Notes: generated by a model from the letters alone, not told the origin. A stretch of DNA of 20,994 nucleotides from an uncultured Ruminococcus sp. (GCA_902803585.1 CADCQO010000023.1:1-20994), one strand, 5' to 3'. Positions 7,470-16,010 are shown, numbered from the stretch's first letter. A program made the numbers and translations.

Positions 7470-9494
7470 ATGAATGAGACTCTGAGAGAAAATATCAACA
7501 CGCTTTACGGATTGTGCGATAAGGCGGGTGCACTGCCTGTCAGTCCGAAGAGCAGTTATGGCACATATCGTCAGGCATTAAAAACAGAATTTGAGGGATT
7601 TATCGGGTATCTGATGCTGAATACGGATATTAACGAAAAGGAAAGCGTGGAGTTTGTGCAGGAGTACTTTGATTACCGTATCACTGCGTCCGCTCTGAAA
7701 AAACTGCCGTCAGACTATCCGCTGAAAAGCAACCTGAAAAAGTATACTCTGGAGCTGCTCGATTATTTTATCATTCTGGATAATAAGATGAAGGCCAACG
7801 ACAGCAATTATGAAAACGCCATTGCACAGTTGGTTTTTTTGCTGCTGTTTCAGGTAACGTGCGAGCTGTTCCGTTCTCTTACAGAGATATCGGACAAACT
7901 GATCAGCTTTGCAGATGATTTTCTGAAGAATATGCAGCGTCATGTGGTGCAGAGTGTTAATGTTCAGGTAGAGGCTGAAAAACGAACACTCAGGGAAATT
8001 TTTCACAAGGCGAAGAACAGTGCAGAGGACGAGGAGAACGATGACGAATTGATAGAACAGCAGCCGGAAGTAACAGAAACGCTGGAGCAGCTGCTGGGAG
8101 AACTGCAGGCGCTGACAGGACTGACAGAAGTAAAAAAAGATGTCAGCTCTATGATCAATATGCTGAAAATACAGCAGGTTCGTCAGCAGAGAGGTCTGAA
8201 ATCAACCCCCATGTCCCTGCATATGGTTTTTTACGGCAATCCCGGCACAGGCAAAACAACGGTTGCCCGTTTGTTGGCGAAAATTTATTATCGTATGGGC
8301 GTTCTTTCCAAAGGTCATCTGATAGAAACAGACAGGGCGGGTCTGGTCAGCGGCTATGTCGGTCATACCGCACTGAAGGTCAAAAAGGTTGTCAAACAGG
8401 CACTTGGAGGTATTCTGTTTATTGATGAGGCCTATACCCTGACAAGAAGTCAGAGCGGGAACGATTTTGGACAGGAAGCAGTAGATACGCTCCTGAAATG
8501 TATGGAGGACCGCCGCAGTGATCTGATCGTGATTGTAGCAGGCTATCCGGAACTGATGTCGCAGTTCATCTCTTCCAATCCCGGTCTGCAGTCGAGATTT
8601 AACAAGTACATCAATTTTGTGGACTACAAGCCCGATGAACTGCTGGCAATTTTTGAAACGATGTGCCGTCAGCAGGGCTATCATCTGTCAGATAAGGCGA
8701 AAATGTACGCCCGCAATTATTTTATCAGGCTGTATGAAAACAAAGATGAGAATTTTGCCAACGGCAGAGATGTCCGCAACTATTTTGAAAAAGCCATTTC
8801 CCGTCAGGCGAATCGTCTGGCACTCAACAGCAACTGGACAAATGACCAGCTGGCTCGTCTGGAGGTTTCTGATCTGGACGATAATCTCTCTGAAAGCTAT
8901 GAGGCGGACACAGTCTTAAAACAGCAGCAGAAAAAGAAAAGCGATGTTCCGTCTGTTCCTCAGAGCGGTAAGGAACTGCATTCCGGCGAAAGAGCAGACA
9001 TGACAGCTTATGCCGGCAAACGGCTGGAACTCCGCTTAACCTATGACGGTCTGAACAGCGGTATTGAACTGGACGGCTATGCTTTTATGCTGGGGGAAAA
9101 CGGCAGAGTCTTTTCGGACGATGATCTGATTTTCTTTGGACATGAAGAATCCGCAGACGGTTCGGTCAGTGTTGATACACAATCTGCTTATCCGAGCATC
9201 GTGGTGCAGGCGAACCGTATCACCGGCAGGTATGCAAAGGTTTCCGTCTGTTTTTCGGCATATGGGGATAATGATCTGCTGAACTTCACAAAAGTGCAGA
9301 ATCCTGTCATACAGGTGATCTGTGAGGGAAAAGAGCTGTATCATCTGCCCCTGAAGCATTTATCCAGAGAAAAATGTCTGGTAGGCATTGAAATTTATCA
9401 GAATAAAGGAACATGGAAGCTCAAAGCAGTAGGGGCGGGCTATAACGGCAAGCTGAGAACGCTGTGTGAGAGCTTCGGTGTGGAAATCGAGTGA
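7470..9494 (+). CDS. AAA+ ATPase (CbbX/SpoVK-like) with C-terminal TerD domain
   Basis: 674 aa, AAGGAG before the ATG. Residues 1-200 are a helical N-terminal region I do not recognise, ending in an acidic linker (185-200). Residues about 205-470 form a CbbX/SpoVK-type AAA+ module: Walker A GNPGTGKT (256-263), Walker B GGILFIDEA (D319, E320), sensor-1 region IVIVAGYPE, arginine finger in NPGLQSRF (R376) and NGRDVRN (431-437) in the lid. A low-complexity linker (470-510) with QQQKKK leads to a TerD domain (about 511-674): LELRLTYDG, ELDGYAFMLGENGRVF, FGVEIE. This TerD domain lacks the DxDxDAS and GDNxTG metal loops. It is probably a remodelling ATPase guided by TerD-TerD contact. Its stop overlaps the GTG four codons before the likely start of the next gene. 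Confidence 0.9.
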   Translation: MNETLRENINTLYGLCDKAGALPVSPKSSYGTYRQALKTEFEGFIGYLMLNTDINEKESVEFVQEYFDYRITASALKKLPSDYPLKSNLKKYTLELLDYFIILDNKMKANDSNYENAIAQLVFLLLFQVTCELFRSLTEISDKLISFADDFLKNMQRHVVQSVNVQVEAEKRTLREIFHKAKNSAEDEENDDELIEQQPEVTETLEQLLGELQALTGLTEVKKDVSSMINMLKIQQVRQQRGLKSTPMSLHMVFYGNPGTGKTTVARLLAKIYYRMGVLSKGHLIETDRAGLVSGYVGHTALKVKKVVKQALGGILFIDEAYTLTRSQSGNDFGQEAVDTLLKCMEDRRSDLIVIVAGYPELMSQFISSNPGLQSRFNKYINFVDYKPDELLAIFETMCRQQGYHLSDKAKMYARNYFIRLYENKDENFANGRDVRNYFEKAISRQANRLALNSNWTNDQLARLEVSDLDDNLSESYEADTVLKQQQKKKSDVPSVPQSGKELHSGERADMTAYAGKRLELRLTYDGLNSGIELDGYAFMLGENGRVFSDDDLIFFGHEESADGSVSVDTQSAYPSIVVQANRITGRYAKVSVCFSAYGDNDLLNFTKVQNPVIQVICEGKELYHLPLKHLSREKCLVGIEIYQNKGTWKLKAVGAGYNGKLRTLCESFGVEIE

Positions 9495-9502
9495 GGAAAA
9501 AT

Positions 9503-10510
9503 ATGGTAAGAATTTGGTTTAATCATTGGTTCAGCACGATATATCAGCTGATTGACGAGATGAAGCGGGCACACGAAGATTATTATATTATCGGTTCGAA
9601 TGAAAATACCCATGCGGTCTATCAGGTTCTGTGTGACGAATGGTATCAGGAGCCGTCTTTGCATGAAAAGGAGTATGTCACTTTTTGTCTGGATTTTTGC
9701 CGCCAGCATGATATACAAGTGTTTGTTCCCCGCCGTCATATGCTGGCACTGAGTAAGAACAAGGCGGAATTTGAAAAAATCGGCGTGAAGCTGCTGGCAG
9801 ATGATTACGAACTGATCGAAAAGCTGAACTATAAGACGGAGGCCTATGAATGGCTGAAATCTGTTTCGCGTCTGCACATTCCTGCCTACGAAAGAGTGAC
9901 CACCATACAGGAGTTTATGGCGGCGTATGAAAAACTCAAAGCGGATTACAGGCAGGTATGCTTTAAATTTGAACATGATGAAGGAGGCAAGAGCTTCCGT
10001 TTGATAGATAATAACAGAAAAGGCTATACAGCTTTGTTCAAAAAACAGAATACTCGTATGACACTGGACGATGCGGCAGCGGCGCTGTCGGAAACAGAGC
10101 GTTTCAGTCCGCTGATTGTGATGCCGTACTTGTCGGGCGTAGAAGTAAGCGTGGATTGTCTGAGTACTGCTTCGGGTCTGATAATGATTCCCCGCATCAA
10201 GGACACCTCCCGTGCGGAGCGTATTGTTTATCAGGAGGATATTTTGCAGATGTGCCGCGATTTCTGGCAGGCGTGTCCGCTAAAATGTCCCTTTAATATC
10301 CAGTTCAAGTATCTGGACGGCGTACCGTACTTTTTAGAAGTCAATACCCGTATGTCCGGCGGGGTGCAGTTGGCGTGTGCGGCAGAACATATCAATATTC
10401 TGGATATCGCGGTAGGACAACTGCTGGGTGTGGAACAGCCATGGCAGATCAGCCGCACGGAAAAAGTGATTTCCTATGTAGAAAAACCGTTGGTTCTGAG
10501 TGAATCGTGA
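9503..10510 (+). CDS. ATP-grasp domain protein of the Ter biosynthetic module
   Basis: 335 aa. ATG 9503 is preferred because GAGG lies about 6 bases upstream; an in-frame GTG at 9491 would overlap the previous stop. The order fits a carbamoyl-phosphate-synthetase-like ATP-grasp protein: N-terminal Rossmann-like region (1-100), a lysine-bearing ATP-binding segment CFKFEHDEGGKSFR, MPYLSGVEVSVDCL, and the metal-binding FLEVNTRMSGG (E279, N281). Such enzymes join a carboxylate to an amine or thiol through an acyl phosphate. With the PRTase, StiP/PELOTA, HAD and CitE genes it matches the Ter-linked set predicted to make a nucleoside-like metabolite. The exact substrate is unknown. Confidence 0.88.
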   Translation: MVRIWFNHWFSTIYQLIDEMKRAHEDYYIIGSNENTHAVYQVLCDEWYQEPSLHEKEYVTFCLDFCRQHDIQVFVPRRHMLALSKNKAEFEKIGVKLLADDYELIEKLNYKTEAYEWLKSVSRLHIPAYERVTTIQEFMAAYEKLKADYRQVCFKFEHDEGGKSFRLIDNNRKGYTALFKKQNTRMTLDDAAAALSETERFSPLIVMPYLSGVEVSVDCLSTASGLIMIPRIKDTSRAERIVYQEDILQMCRDFWQACPLKCPFNIQFKYLDGVPYFLEVNTRMSGGVQLACAAEHINILDIAVGQLLGVEQPWQISRTEKVISYVEKPLVLSES

Positions 10511-10521
10511 AGGAGACAGAA

Positions 10522-11643
10522 ATGGAAAATTATACAGAAAAAGATGTACTGCGGCTGGCGAAACGTATCCGCAACAGCAAAAGAAGCTATCTTCTTGTTG
10601 ACCCGCTTCAGGGAAAACACGTTCCTGTATCTCCGACAAAAACTTATCAGATGTCCCGTGCATTAGGAGATTTGCTGTATGAGAAGGCGCCTGAAGCGGG
10701 GCTGATTATCGGTTTTGCGGAAACAGCTACGGCAATCGGCGCCATCGCATCCATGAGCTTTCCAGATGATACCATCTATCTGCATACCACAAGGGAACAG
10801 ATAGATTCTGACCGTACAGTGAGTTTTCTGGAGGAACACAGCCACGCTGTCGACCAGTTGGTAGAGTGCAGTTATATTGCTGAAAACAGGACAAAAACCA
10901 TCATTATGATTGATGATGAAATTTCCACAGGCCACACCATTGAGAATGTTGTCACAAGATTGCGGGGAACTTTTCCGTTTCTGGAAACAGTCCGCTTTGT
11001 GATAGGGTCTGTGATTAACCGTATGAATCCGCAGGTGCGCAAGCGTATGGAGAGGAAAAATATTCACTTTGTTTCGCTGGTGCGTGTAGAGGAGCGGGAC
11101 TATGAAACGACCGTCAGGGAATTACAGGTAAGTTGTCCGGACGATGTAAAAGCGGCAGAGAATACCTGTTATCGGGAGTATTGTTCCCATACAGCTATTG
11201 CCGATTTGCGCAGAGGCGTAAAAGTGGGTGAACTGAAACGAAATGCAGAGCAGTTTTCCTGTGAAATTACGAATTTTCTTTCAGAAGAGGCGCATGATGA
11301 AAAGCGTCTTCTGATTTTGGGAACAGAGGAATGTATGACGGCGGCTATCATGACAGGAAAGTATATCGAGGAACATTATCAGGATTTGTCTGTTTTCAGC
11401 CATTCTACGACCAGAAGTCCGATCGGCATTTGTCCGGAACAGGATTATCCCTGCAAAAACGGCTGTCAGCTTTTCAGCTTTTATGAAGAGGAACGGGGTA
11501 CATATCTGTATAATATTGATGATTATGATATGATGATTGTGATTACAGACAGCAAAAATACCGACCAGACTGGCAAGGCAATGCGCCAGCTGAGCGGTAT
11601 CTATCAGAACCATTGCAAAAATATATTTTTGATCAGAGGGTAA
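10522..11643 (+). CDS. Phosphoribosyltransferase with C-terminal TRSP domain
   Basis: 373 aa. ATG 10522 has AAGGAG six bases upstream; a GTG at 10507 overlapping the previous stop is less likely. The N-terminal half is a type I phosphoribosyltransferase fold with the PRPP-binding loop IIMIDDEISTGHTI (127-140) and an upstream GFAETATAIG. The C-terminal half carries the motif TRSP (297-300) that names the TRSP domain always found with this PRTase, then a cysteine pair in YPCKNGC. It is predicted to attach a ribose 5-phosphate to a base-like molecule in the Ter metabolite pathway. Spacing to the next gene is 2 bases, so expression is coupled. Confidence 0.9.
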   Translation: MENYTEKDVLRLAKRIRNSKRSYLLVDPLQGKHVPVSPTKTYQMSRALGDLLYEKAPEAGLIIGFAETATAIGAIASMSFPDDTIYLHTTREQIDSDRTVSFLEEHSHAVDQLVECSYIAENRTKTIIMIDDEISTGHTIENVVTRLRGTFPFLETVRFVIGSVINRMNPQVRKRMERKNIHFVSLVRVEERDYETTVRELQVSCPDDVKAAENTCYREYCSHTAIADLRRGVKVGELKRNAEQFSCEITNFLSEEAHDEKRLLILGTEECMTAAIMTGKYIEEHYQDLSVFSHSTTRSPIGICPEQDYPCKNGCQLFSFYEEERGTYLYNIDDYDMMIVITDSKNTDQTGKAMRQLSGIYQNHCKNIFLIRG

Positions 11644-11645
11644 TC

Positions 11646-12695
11646 ATGCGAAGCAGTTATAAACAAGATGAAGTGACTTTATTATTGAAGGACATCACCG
11701 GACTGGTAGAACCGCTGGAAAACAGTGAGCGGGAACGCTTTATACAGTCGGGCGTTCACTATTCCGAGATGCTTCCGAAGGAACATCTGCCGAGTGAAGC
11801 CTACCGCAGGACGTTTTTACGGGCACTGGAACTCTATGCTGCGCCGACTGCCAAGGCAGTGCAGCTGCTGTGCGAAGCGATTGCGGCGGACAAAGGACGT
11901 GACGTAGTACTGGTATCCCTTGCGAGAGCCGGAACACCTGTCGGCGTACTGCTGAAACGCTATTTCCGCAGGGCATACGGTTGGGAAGTGCCGCATTATA
12001 CCATTTCTATTATTCGTGGAAAAGGAATCGACAAAAATGCGGTGCGGTATATTCTGGAACGCTATCCCGCAAAATCGCTGCAGTTTGTAGACGGCTGGAC
12101 GGGAAAAGGAGCAATTCAGAATCAGCTCCGGCAGGCAATGAAAGATTTTCCGGAAGCAGACGACACGGTAGCTGTTTTGTCCGACCCTGCCTATGCCGCA
12201 GGAAAATGCGGAACACACGAGGACTTTCTGATTCCGAGTTCCTGCCTGAATGCAACGGTATCGGGTCTGATCAGCCGTACCTTTTACCGCAGGGATATTA
12301 TCGGAGCCGATGAATTTCATGGTGCGGCATACTATCAGGAATTTGAAGCCGATGACCTGACGGAAACCTTTCTTTCTGCGGTAGAAAAGCAGTTCGGGTG
12401 TGAGTATTCCTTTGGCAATTGTCCGCAGTATGACCAGCGCCCGCAGGAGGAAATACAGGAAATTGCCGAAAAATATCACATAGAGGACATCAACTTTATC
12501 AAGCCGGGTTTAGGAGAGGCGACAAGGGTGCTTCTGCGCCGTATTCCCTGGAAAATTCTGGTGCATAGTCTGGAAGATAACGCCTATCTGTCGCATATCT
12601 ACCAGTTAGCCCGTGAAAAAAATATTGCTTTAGAGGTCTATCCCTTCCGCTGTTATAAAGCCTGCGGTCTGATACGCAAATTAGCGGATACATGA
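11646..12695 (+). CDS. StiP family protein with C-terminal PELOTA domain
   Basis: 349 aa from ATG 11646, with AGAGGG upstream; an ATG at 11613 lies inside the previous gene. Residues about 15-270 match the family called PRTase-like or 'cysteine protease StiP' in databases: LVSLARAGTPVGVLLKR, a GKGID turn, VDGWTGKG, and DPAYAAGKCGTHEDF...SSCLNATVSGL, whose cysteines are candidate active-site residues. Residues 282-349 (IKPGLGEATRVLLRR... to RCYKACGLIRKL) form a PELOTA-type RNA-binding domain. Whether the family is a protease or a phosphoribosyltransferase-related enzyme is unsettled. Its constant neighbours are those seen here. Confidence 0.87.
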   Translation: MRSSYKQDEVTLLLKDITGLVEPLENSERERFIQSGVHYSEMLPKEHLPSEAYRRTFLRALELYAAPTAKAVQLLCEAIAADKGRDVVLVSLARAGTPVGVLLKRYFRRAYGWEVPHYTISIIRGKGIDKNAVRYILERYPAKSLQFVDGWTGKGAIQNQLRQAMKDFPEADDTVAVLSDPAYAAGKCGTHEDFLIPSSCLNATVSGLISRTFYRRDIIGADEFHGAAYYQEFEADDLTETFLSAVEKQFGCEYSFGNCPQYDQRPQEEIQEIAEKYHIEDINFIKPGLGEATRVLLRRIPWKILVHSLEDNAYLSHIYQLAREKNIALEVYPFRCYKACGLIRKLADT

Positions 12696-12705
12696 GGAAG
12701 CTGTC

Positions 12706-13494
12706 ATGCGTGTTTGGTTTTCGGATTTGGACAATACATTGATCTACTCCCACAGACACAATATTCCACTGCCCAAAATGACAGCGGAATATTACCATGA
12801 CAGAGAACAGAGTTATATAACGGACGTTACCATTTCGTTTTTGCAGGATTTTTGTCATGACGAAGAAAACTGTCTTGTTCCGCTGACAACCCGTACAAGA
12901 CAGCAGTATGAAAGATTATTTCCGCTTCGGAAAAGGCTGGTTTACCGTTATGCGCTCATCGAAAACGGTGCGGTTTTGCTGGATAACGGTCAGCCCGATG
13001 AAGCATGGGAGAAGGAGTCTTTTGCTTTGGCAGAGGAAACGGAACCGCACCTGACGGCGATCCTTTCCATTCTGGAACAGTATGCAGAGAGCGGTCATGT
13101 GCATGATATCCGTCCCTTTATGGTGTATGCCAAAATGCAGGAGTGCCCTGCACTGGAAGCACTGCTTCGTGAAAGTTATTCAGGAAGAAAGATAGCGGTG
13201 CTGTACAGCGGAGGCAAGCTGTACTGTCTGCCGTCCGTTTTTTCAAAGGGAAACGCTGTCAGGCGCTTTTGCCGGCGTTTTACAGGGAGAGCGGATACCG
13301 TTATTGCTTCCGGTGACAGTGATTTTGATGTTTCTATGCTGACAGAAAGCGACATTGCCCTGTATCCGGAGGGGTTATGTGTGCCGGCTGACGAAAAGCG
13401 GCGGAATATTCCCGTCAGCGGCTTTTTTGCGGACGGTATGTGTACCCGACTGCGGAAGATATTTCAGGAATTGTCGGAAAATAAACGGAAATAA
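12706..13494 (+). CDS. HAD superfamily hydrolase (Cof-like) of the Ter module
   Basis: 262 aa, last gene of the ter operon, 10 bases after the StiP stop with GAGGAAG as ribosome site. Motif I is FSDLDNTL (D7 nucleophile, D9), motif II TTRTR, motif III the lysine in FSKGNAV, motif IV GDSDFD (203-208). This is a Mg2+-dependent phosphatase of the sucrose-phosphatase/Cof type, with a cap between motifs II and III. It probably removes a phosphate from the pathway's ribosylated intermediate. Its last 31 bases overlap the 3' end of the convergent CitE-like gene, and no terminator is visible between them. Confidence 0.88.
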   Translation: MRVWFSDLDNTLIYSHRHNIPLPKMTAEYYHDREQSYITDVTISFLQDFCHDEENCLVPLTTRTRQQYERLFPLRKRLVYRYALIENGAVLLDNGQPDEAWEKESFALAEETEPHLTAILSILEQYAESGHVHDIRPFMVYAKMQECPALEALLRESYSGRKIAVLYSGGKLYCLPSVFSKGNAVRRFCRRFTGRADTVIASGDSDFDVSMLTESDIALYPEGLCVPADEKRRNIPVSGFFADGMCTRLRKIFQELSENKRK

Positions 13495-14612
13495 GCGCCC
13501 TCATTTTCGATGACCCCGAATGCTCTGGCGCGGTAGGCAATCTTGGTTGCCCAGTTGGTATGGGGCTTGATTTCGTTCATTTTATTCTGGCCGGAACCGC
13601 TCAGTACACCACTGCCCCTGTAGCCGAGTATCATCATGGCGTCGTCATATTCTTCTTTGGTAACTGTCATCAGCGCATTGACAAACCTGACGTGCGTAGG
13701 ATGTATAACGGTTCTTCCGATAAATCCGTTGGCTTTGTCGAGAATGACCTCCCGCAGTAAACCGTCAATTTCGTTGTTGACAATGGGGATACGTTTGAGA
13801 AGATAGTTGTCCAGACCGTGAGTAGGCAGTTCTTCAAACATGAGTTCTTTCGGTGCACGGAAATATTCCCACACGGGGCCGGAAACAATATAATCGTTGT
13901 TGCGCCCGAAAACATTGATGATATCTGCTAAACAGTCCCTTACAGCGGTAATGTCGTAGATGGAATAGTCCACACCCCTGCGTACACCGAATACGGAAGA
14001 AAAGTCTGTTCCGCCGACACGCACCTGCAGTACAAGGTCGTGGAATTCGTTGAGAATCTGCTTGATGCCGAGCAATTCCTGCAGGCGGGTTTCTTTGTAG
14101 GCGACTTCCGCATCTTCGATGATGGGCATACCATAGAGAATTTCTCCGAAGCGGTGATTCAGTTCCTCCAGATAGCTGTAGTAAGCCCGTCCGTTGCGGG
14201 TGCTGAATTTCGGAAAATTGATACCGCAGAGGGAACGCACCTGATGAGGGGTCAGATGCTCTGCAAAACGGTGGAACTGGTCATTGTCACGTATCCGCAC
14301 AAAGATGAGCGGTACTCTGTCCTCTGCCAGAATGCCGTTTTCTACTGCACCGGTAACGGTATCGAGCAGATGATAAACATTTTGTTCTGCCTGCAGAACT
14401 TGTGCTTCAGGGCAGGCATCTTCAAAACACAGGACAATAGTTGTCAGTCCCGGCATAGCACCCGAAAGGATTTTGGGGGCAAAGTCTTTTGTGCCGGGCA
14501 TATACATTGTCGCACCGGGACAATACTGGAGCAGACTGCGTTCTGTGTATTTATTGAAGGAAGCAGGGGGAACAACAAAGGGAAAGTCAGGATTATATAA
14601 ATGATGTTTCAT
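13464..14612 (-). CDS. HpcH/HpaI aldolase - citrate lyase beta-like (CitE-like) protein
   Basis: 382 aa, larger than ordinary CitE (about 290 aa) because of an extended N-terminus (NPDFPFVVPPASFNKYTE) and C-terminal tail, both typical of the Ter-linked form. TIM-barrel signs are YMPGTKDF, the metal-ligand region VLCFEDACPE, YGMPIIEDAEV and GRTVIHPTHVRFVN, corresponding to the CitE GKxxIHP motif. Family enzymes cleave or form C-C bonds on acyl-CoA or oxo-acid substrates. Its place beside the ATP-grasp/PRTase/HAD genes suggests it supplies or trims a carbon unit of the predicted nucleoside-like product. It is read toward the ter operon from its own promoter. The ribosome site (AAAGGAA) is about 12 bases from the ATG and therefore weak. 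Confidence 0.87.
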   Translation of the reverse strand: MKHHLYNPDFPFVVPPASFNKYTERSLLQYCPGATMYMPGTKDFAPKILSGAMPGLTTIVLCFEDACPEAQVLQAEQNVYHLLDTVTGAVENGILAEDRVPLIFVRIRDNDQFHRFAEHLTPHQVRSLCGINFPKFSTRNGRAYYSYLEELNHRFGEILYGMPIIEDAEVAYKETRLQELLGIKQILNEFHDLVLQVRVGGTDFSSVFGVRRGVDYSIYDITAVRDCLADIINVFGRNNDYIVSGPVWEYFRAPKELMFEELPTHGLDNYLLKRIPIVNNEIDGLLREVILDKANGFIGRTVIHPTHVRFVNALMTVTKEEYDDAMMILGYRGSGVLSGSGQNKMNEIKPHTNWATKIAYRARAFGVIENEGAYFRLFSDNS

Positions 14613-14635
14613 GTCGTATGATAGTTCCTTTCCTG

Positions 14636-14658
14636 TGGGACTTTCAGAGTGAGTCCCA
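14636..14658 (-). other. Stem-loop at the 5' end of the CitE-like mRNA
   Basis: TGGGACT (14636-14642) pairs with AGTCCCA (14652-14658) around 9 bases. It begins a few bases downstream of the predicted minus-strand transcription start, so it would cap the 5' end of the transcript. It may stabilise the mRNA or serve as an operator. Confidence 0.45.
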
Positions 14659-14668
14659 ACAAATTCCC

Positions 14669-14697
14669 ATTATATCACAAATATTGGTAAAAGTAAA
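14669..14697 (-). promoter_or_regulatory. Promoter of the CitE-like gene (extended -10)
   Basis: On the minus strand TTTACT (14697-14692), a 17-base spacer, TATAAT (14674-14669) preceded by TGA, which gives an extended -10. Weaker -35 than the ter promoter but a good -10. It lies about 55 bases upstream of the ATG. Confidence 0.7.
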
Positions 14698-14774
14698 ATC
14701 GGAATCCTTGTGTTTTTCAGACAGAAAATAATCAATATCAGCATTTGTTTCAAAAAGAAAGGAGAAACAGTAAA

Positions 14775-15935
14775 ATGGAGCAGAAAATAGTGATGGACAG
14801 AATCAGAGGTTCCCTGATCGGCGGTGCTGTAGGTGATGCACTGGGCTACGAAATCGAATTTGACAGAGAACCGGAAATTTTCAGACGTTTCGGAAAGAGC
14901 GGCATTACAGAGTATGTGCTGAACCGAACGACAGGAACAGCGATTATTTCGGACGATACGCAGATGACGCTGTTTACCGCCAACGGCATTTTGTATGAAG
15001 AAACACGCCGTTATACGTCCGAAGGCTTCAGAGGCTGGTCATATGGTGTATGCGATGCCTATGCTGACTGGCTTACAACGCAGATGACGTATTTTGAAGG
15101 CAGCAGAGGATTTTTAAGGGCTGCCTCCTGGCTGTGCGATGTGCCGGAACTGTTCGAGCGCAGAGCGCCCGGCAATACTTGTCTGATGGCCATGAAGGAA
15201 CGTGTCCGGAAGGGCGGAGAACTCCAGTACCCCCGAAACGGATATATTGCTTCTGTTATTAACAACAGCAAGGGCTGCGGCGGTGTTATGCGTACAGCAC
15301 CGGTCGGCTTGTGCCGCAGTGACAAGAGTCTTGACAAAATTACCATAGAAGGAGCAGAGGCAGGGGCAATTACCCACAACCACCCAATGGGGTATGTACC
15401 GGCGGGTGTTCTGGCGCATATTGTCCGTCAGCTTGCCTATGCCGAGCAGAAACCTTCACTCAGAACGGTCGTGGAAAAGGCGATAGCGGATATGGAACGT
15501 ATTTTTCACGGAACGCCCTGTCTGGATACGTTCTCAGCACTGCTGAAAAATGCTGCTGCTCTGGCTTATAACGATGCAGATGACCTGACCAATATCCACC
15601 AGCTGGGCGAAGGCTGGGTAGGAGATGAAGCTCTCGCCATAGCAATCTACTGCTGCCTGCGTCATGAGGACGATTTTTCTGCCTGTATCATTTCTTCTGT
15701 CAATCACAACGGAGACAGCGACTCGACGGGTGCTATTGCCGGCAATATACTGGGTGCTCTGGTGGGATATGAAGCTATTGAGGACAAGTGGAAGCAGCAT
15801 CTGGAATTGTCCGATGTCATTCTTGAAATAGCGGACGACCTCTCTGCGGGCAGACCGGCTGTGCAGGACGGCAGCATTACCGACCAGCGCTGGTATCAGA
15901 AGTATGCACAAAAGAAGTCTGCTGCTTCTGTCTGA
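14775..15935 (+). CDS. ADP-ribosylglycohydrolase (DraG/ARH) family protein
   Basis: 386 aa from ATG 14775, with AAAGGAG 11 bases upstream; a TTG at 14745 is unlikely. The family's two metal-binding motifs are present: GGAVGDALG then SDDTQMT (59-65), and NHNGDSDSTGAIAG with D314 and D316. THNHPMGY near 200 is also typical. Such enzymes hydrolyse the N- or O-glycosidic bond of ADP-ribosyl groups or of small ADP-ribose-like molecules, using Mg2+. It is divergent from the CitE-like gene across 162 bases and next to the predicted nucleoside-like-metabolite genes. It may therefore process that product, or be an ordinary ADP-ribosylation eraser. No transferase partner is visible. Confidence 0.92.
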   Translation: MEQKIVMDRIRGSLIGGAVGDALGYEIEFDREPEIFRRFGKSGITEYVLNRTTGTAIISDDTQMTLFTANGILYEETRRYTSEGFRGWSYGVCDAYADWLTTQMTYFEGSRGFLRAASWLCDVPELFERRAPGNTCLMAMKERVRKGGELQYPRNGYIASVINNSKGCGGVMRTAPVGLCRSDKSLDKITIEGAEAGAITHNHPMGYVPAGVLAHIVRQLAYAEQKPSLRTVVEKAIADMERIFHGTPCLDTFSALLKNAAALAYNDADDLTNIHQLGEGWVGDEALAIAIYCCLRHEDDFSACIISSVNHNGDSDSTGAIAGNILGALVGYEAIEDKWKQHLELSDVILEIADDLSAGRPAVQDGSITDQRWYQKYAQKKSAASV

Positions 15936-15980
15936 TTGAATTGTTCCGGAGCGGTAAAACATCTTTTGGGGAAAATGCAC

Positions 15981-16000
15981 GAAAAAATATTGCTTTTTTC
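15981..16000 (+). terminator. Possible weak terminator after the ADP-ribosylglycohydrolase gene
   Basis: GAAAAAA (15981-15987) pairs with TTTTTTC (15994-16000) around a 6-base loop. The stem is nearly all A-T and the T residues are in the stem, not after it, so termination would be inefficient. No better candidate was seen between the stop and the next promoter. Confidence 0.25.
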
Positions 16001-16010
16001 AAAATAAGTA

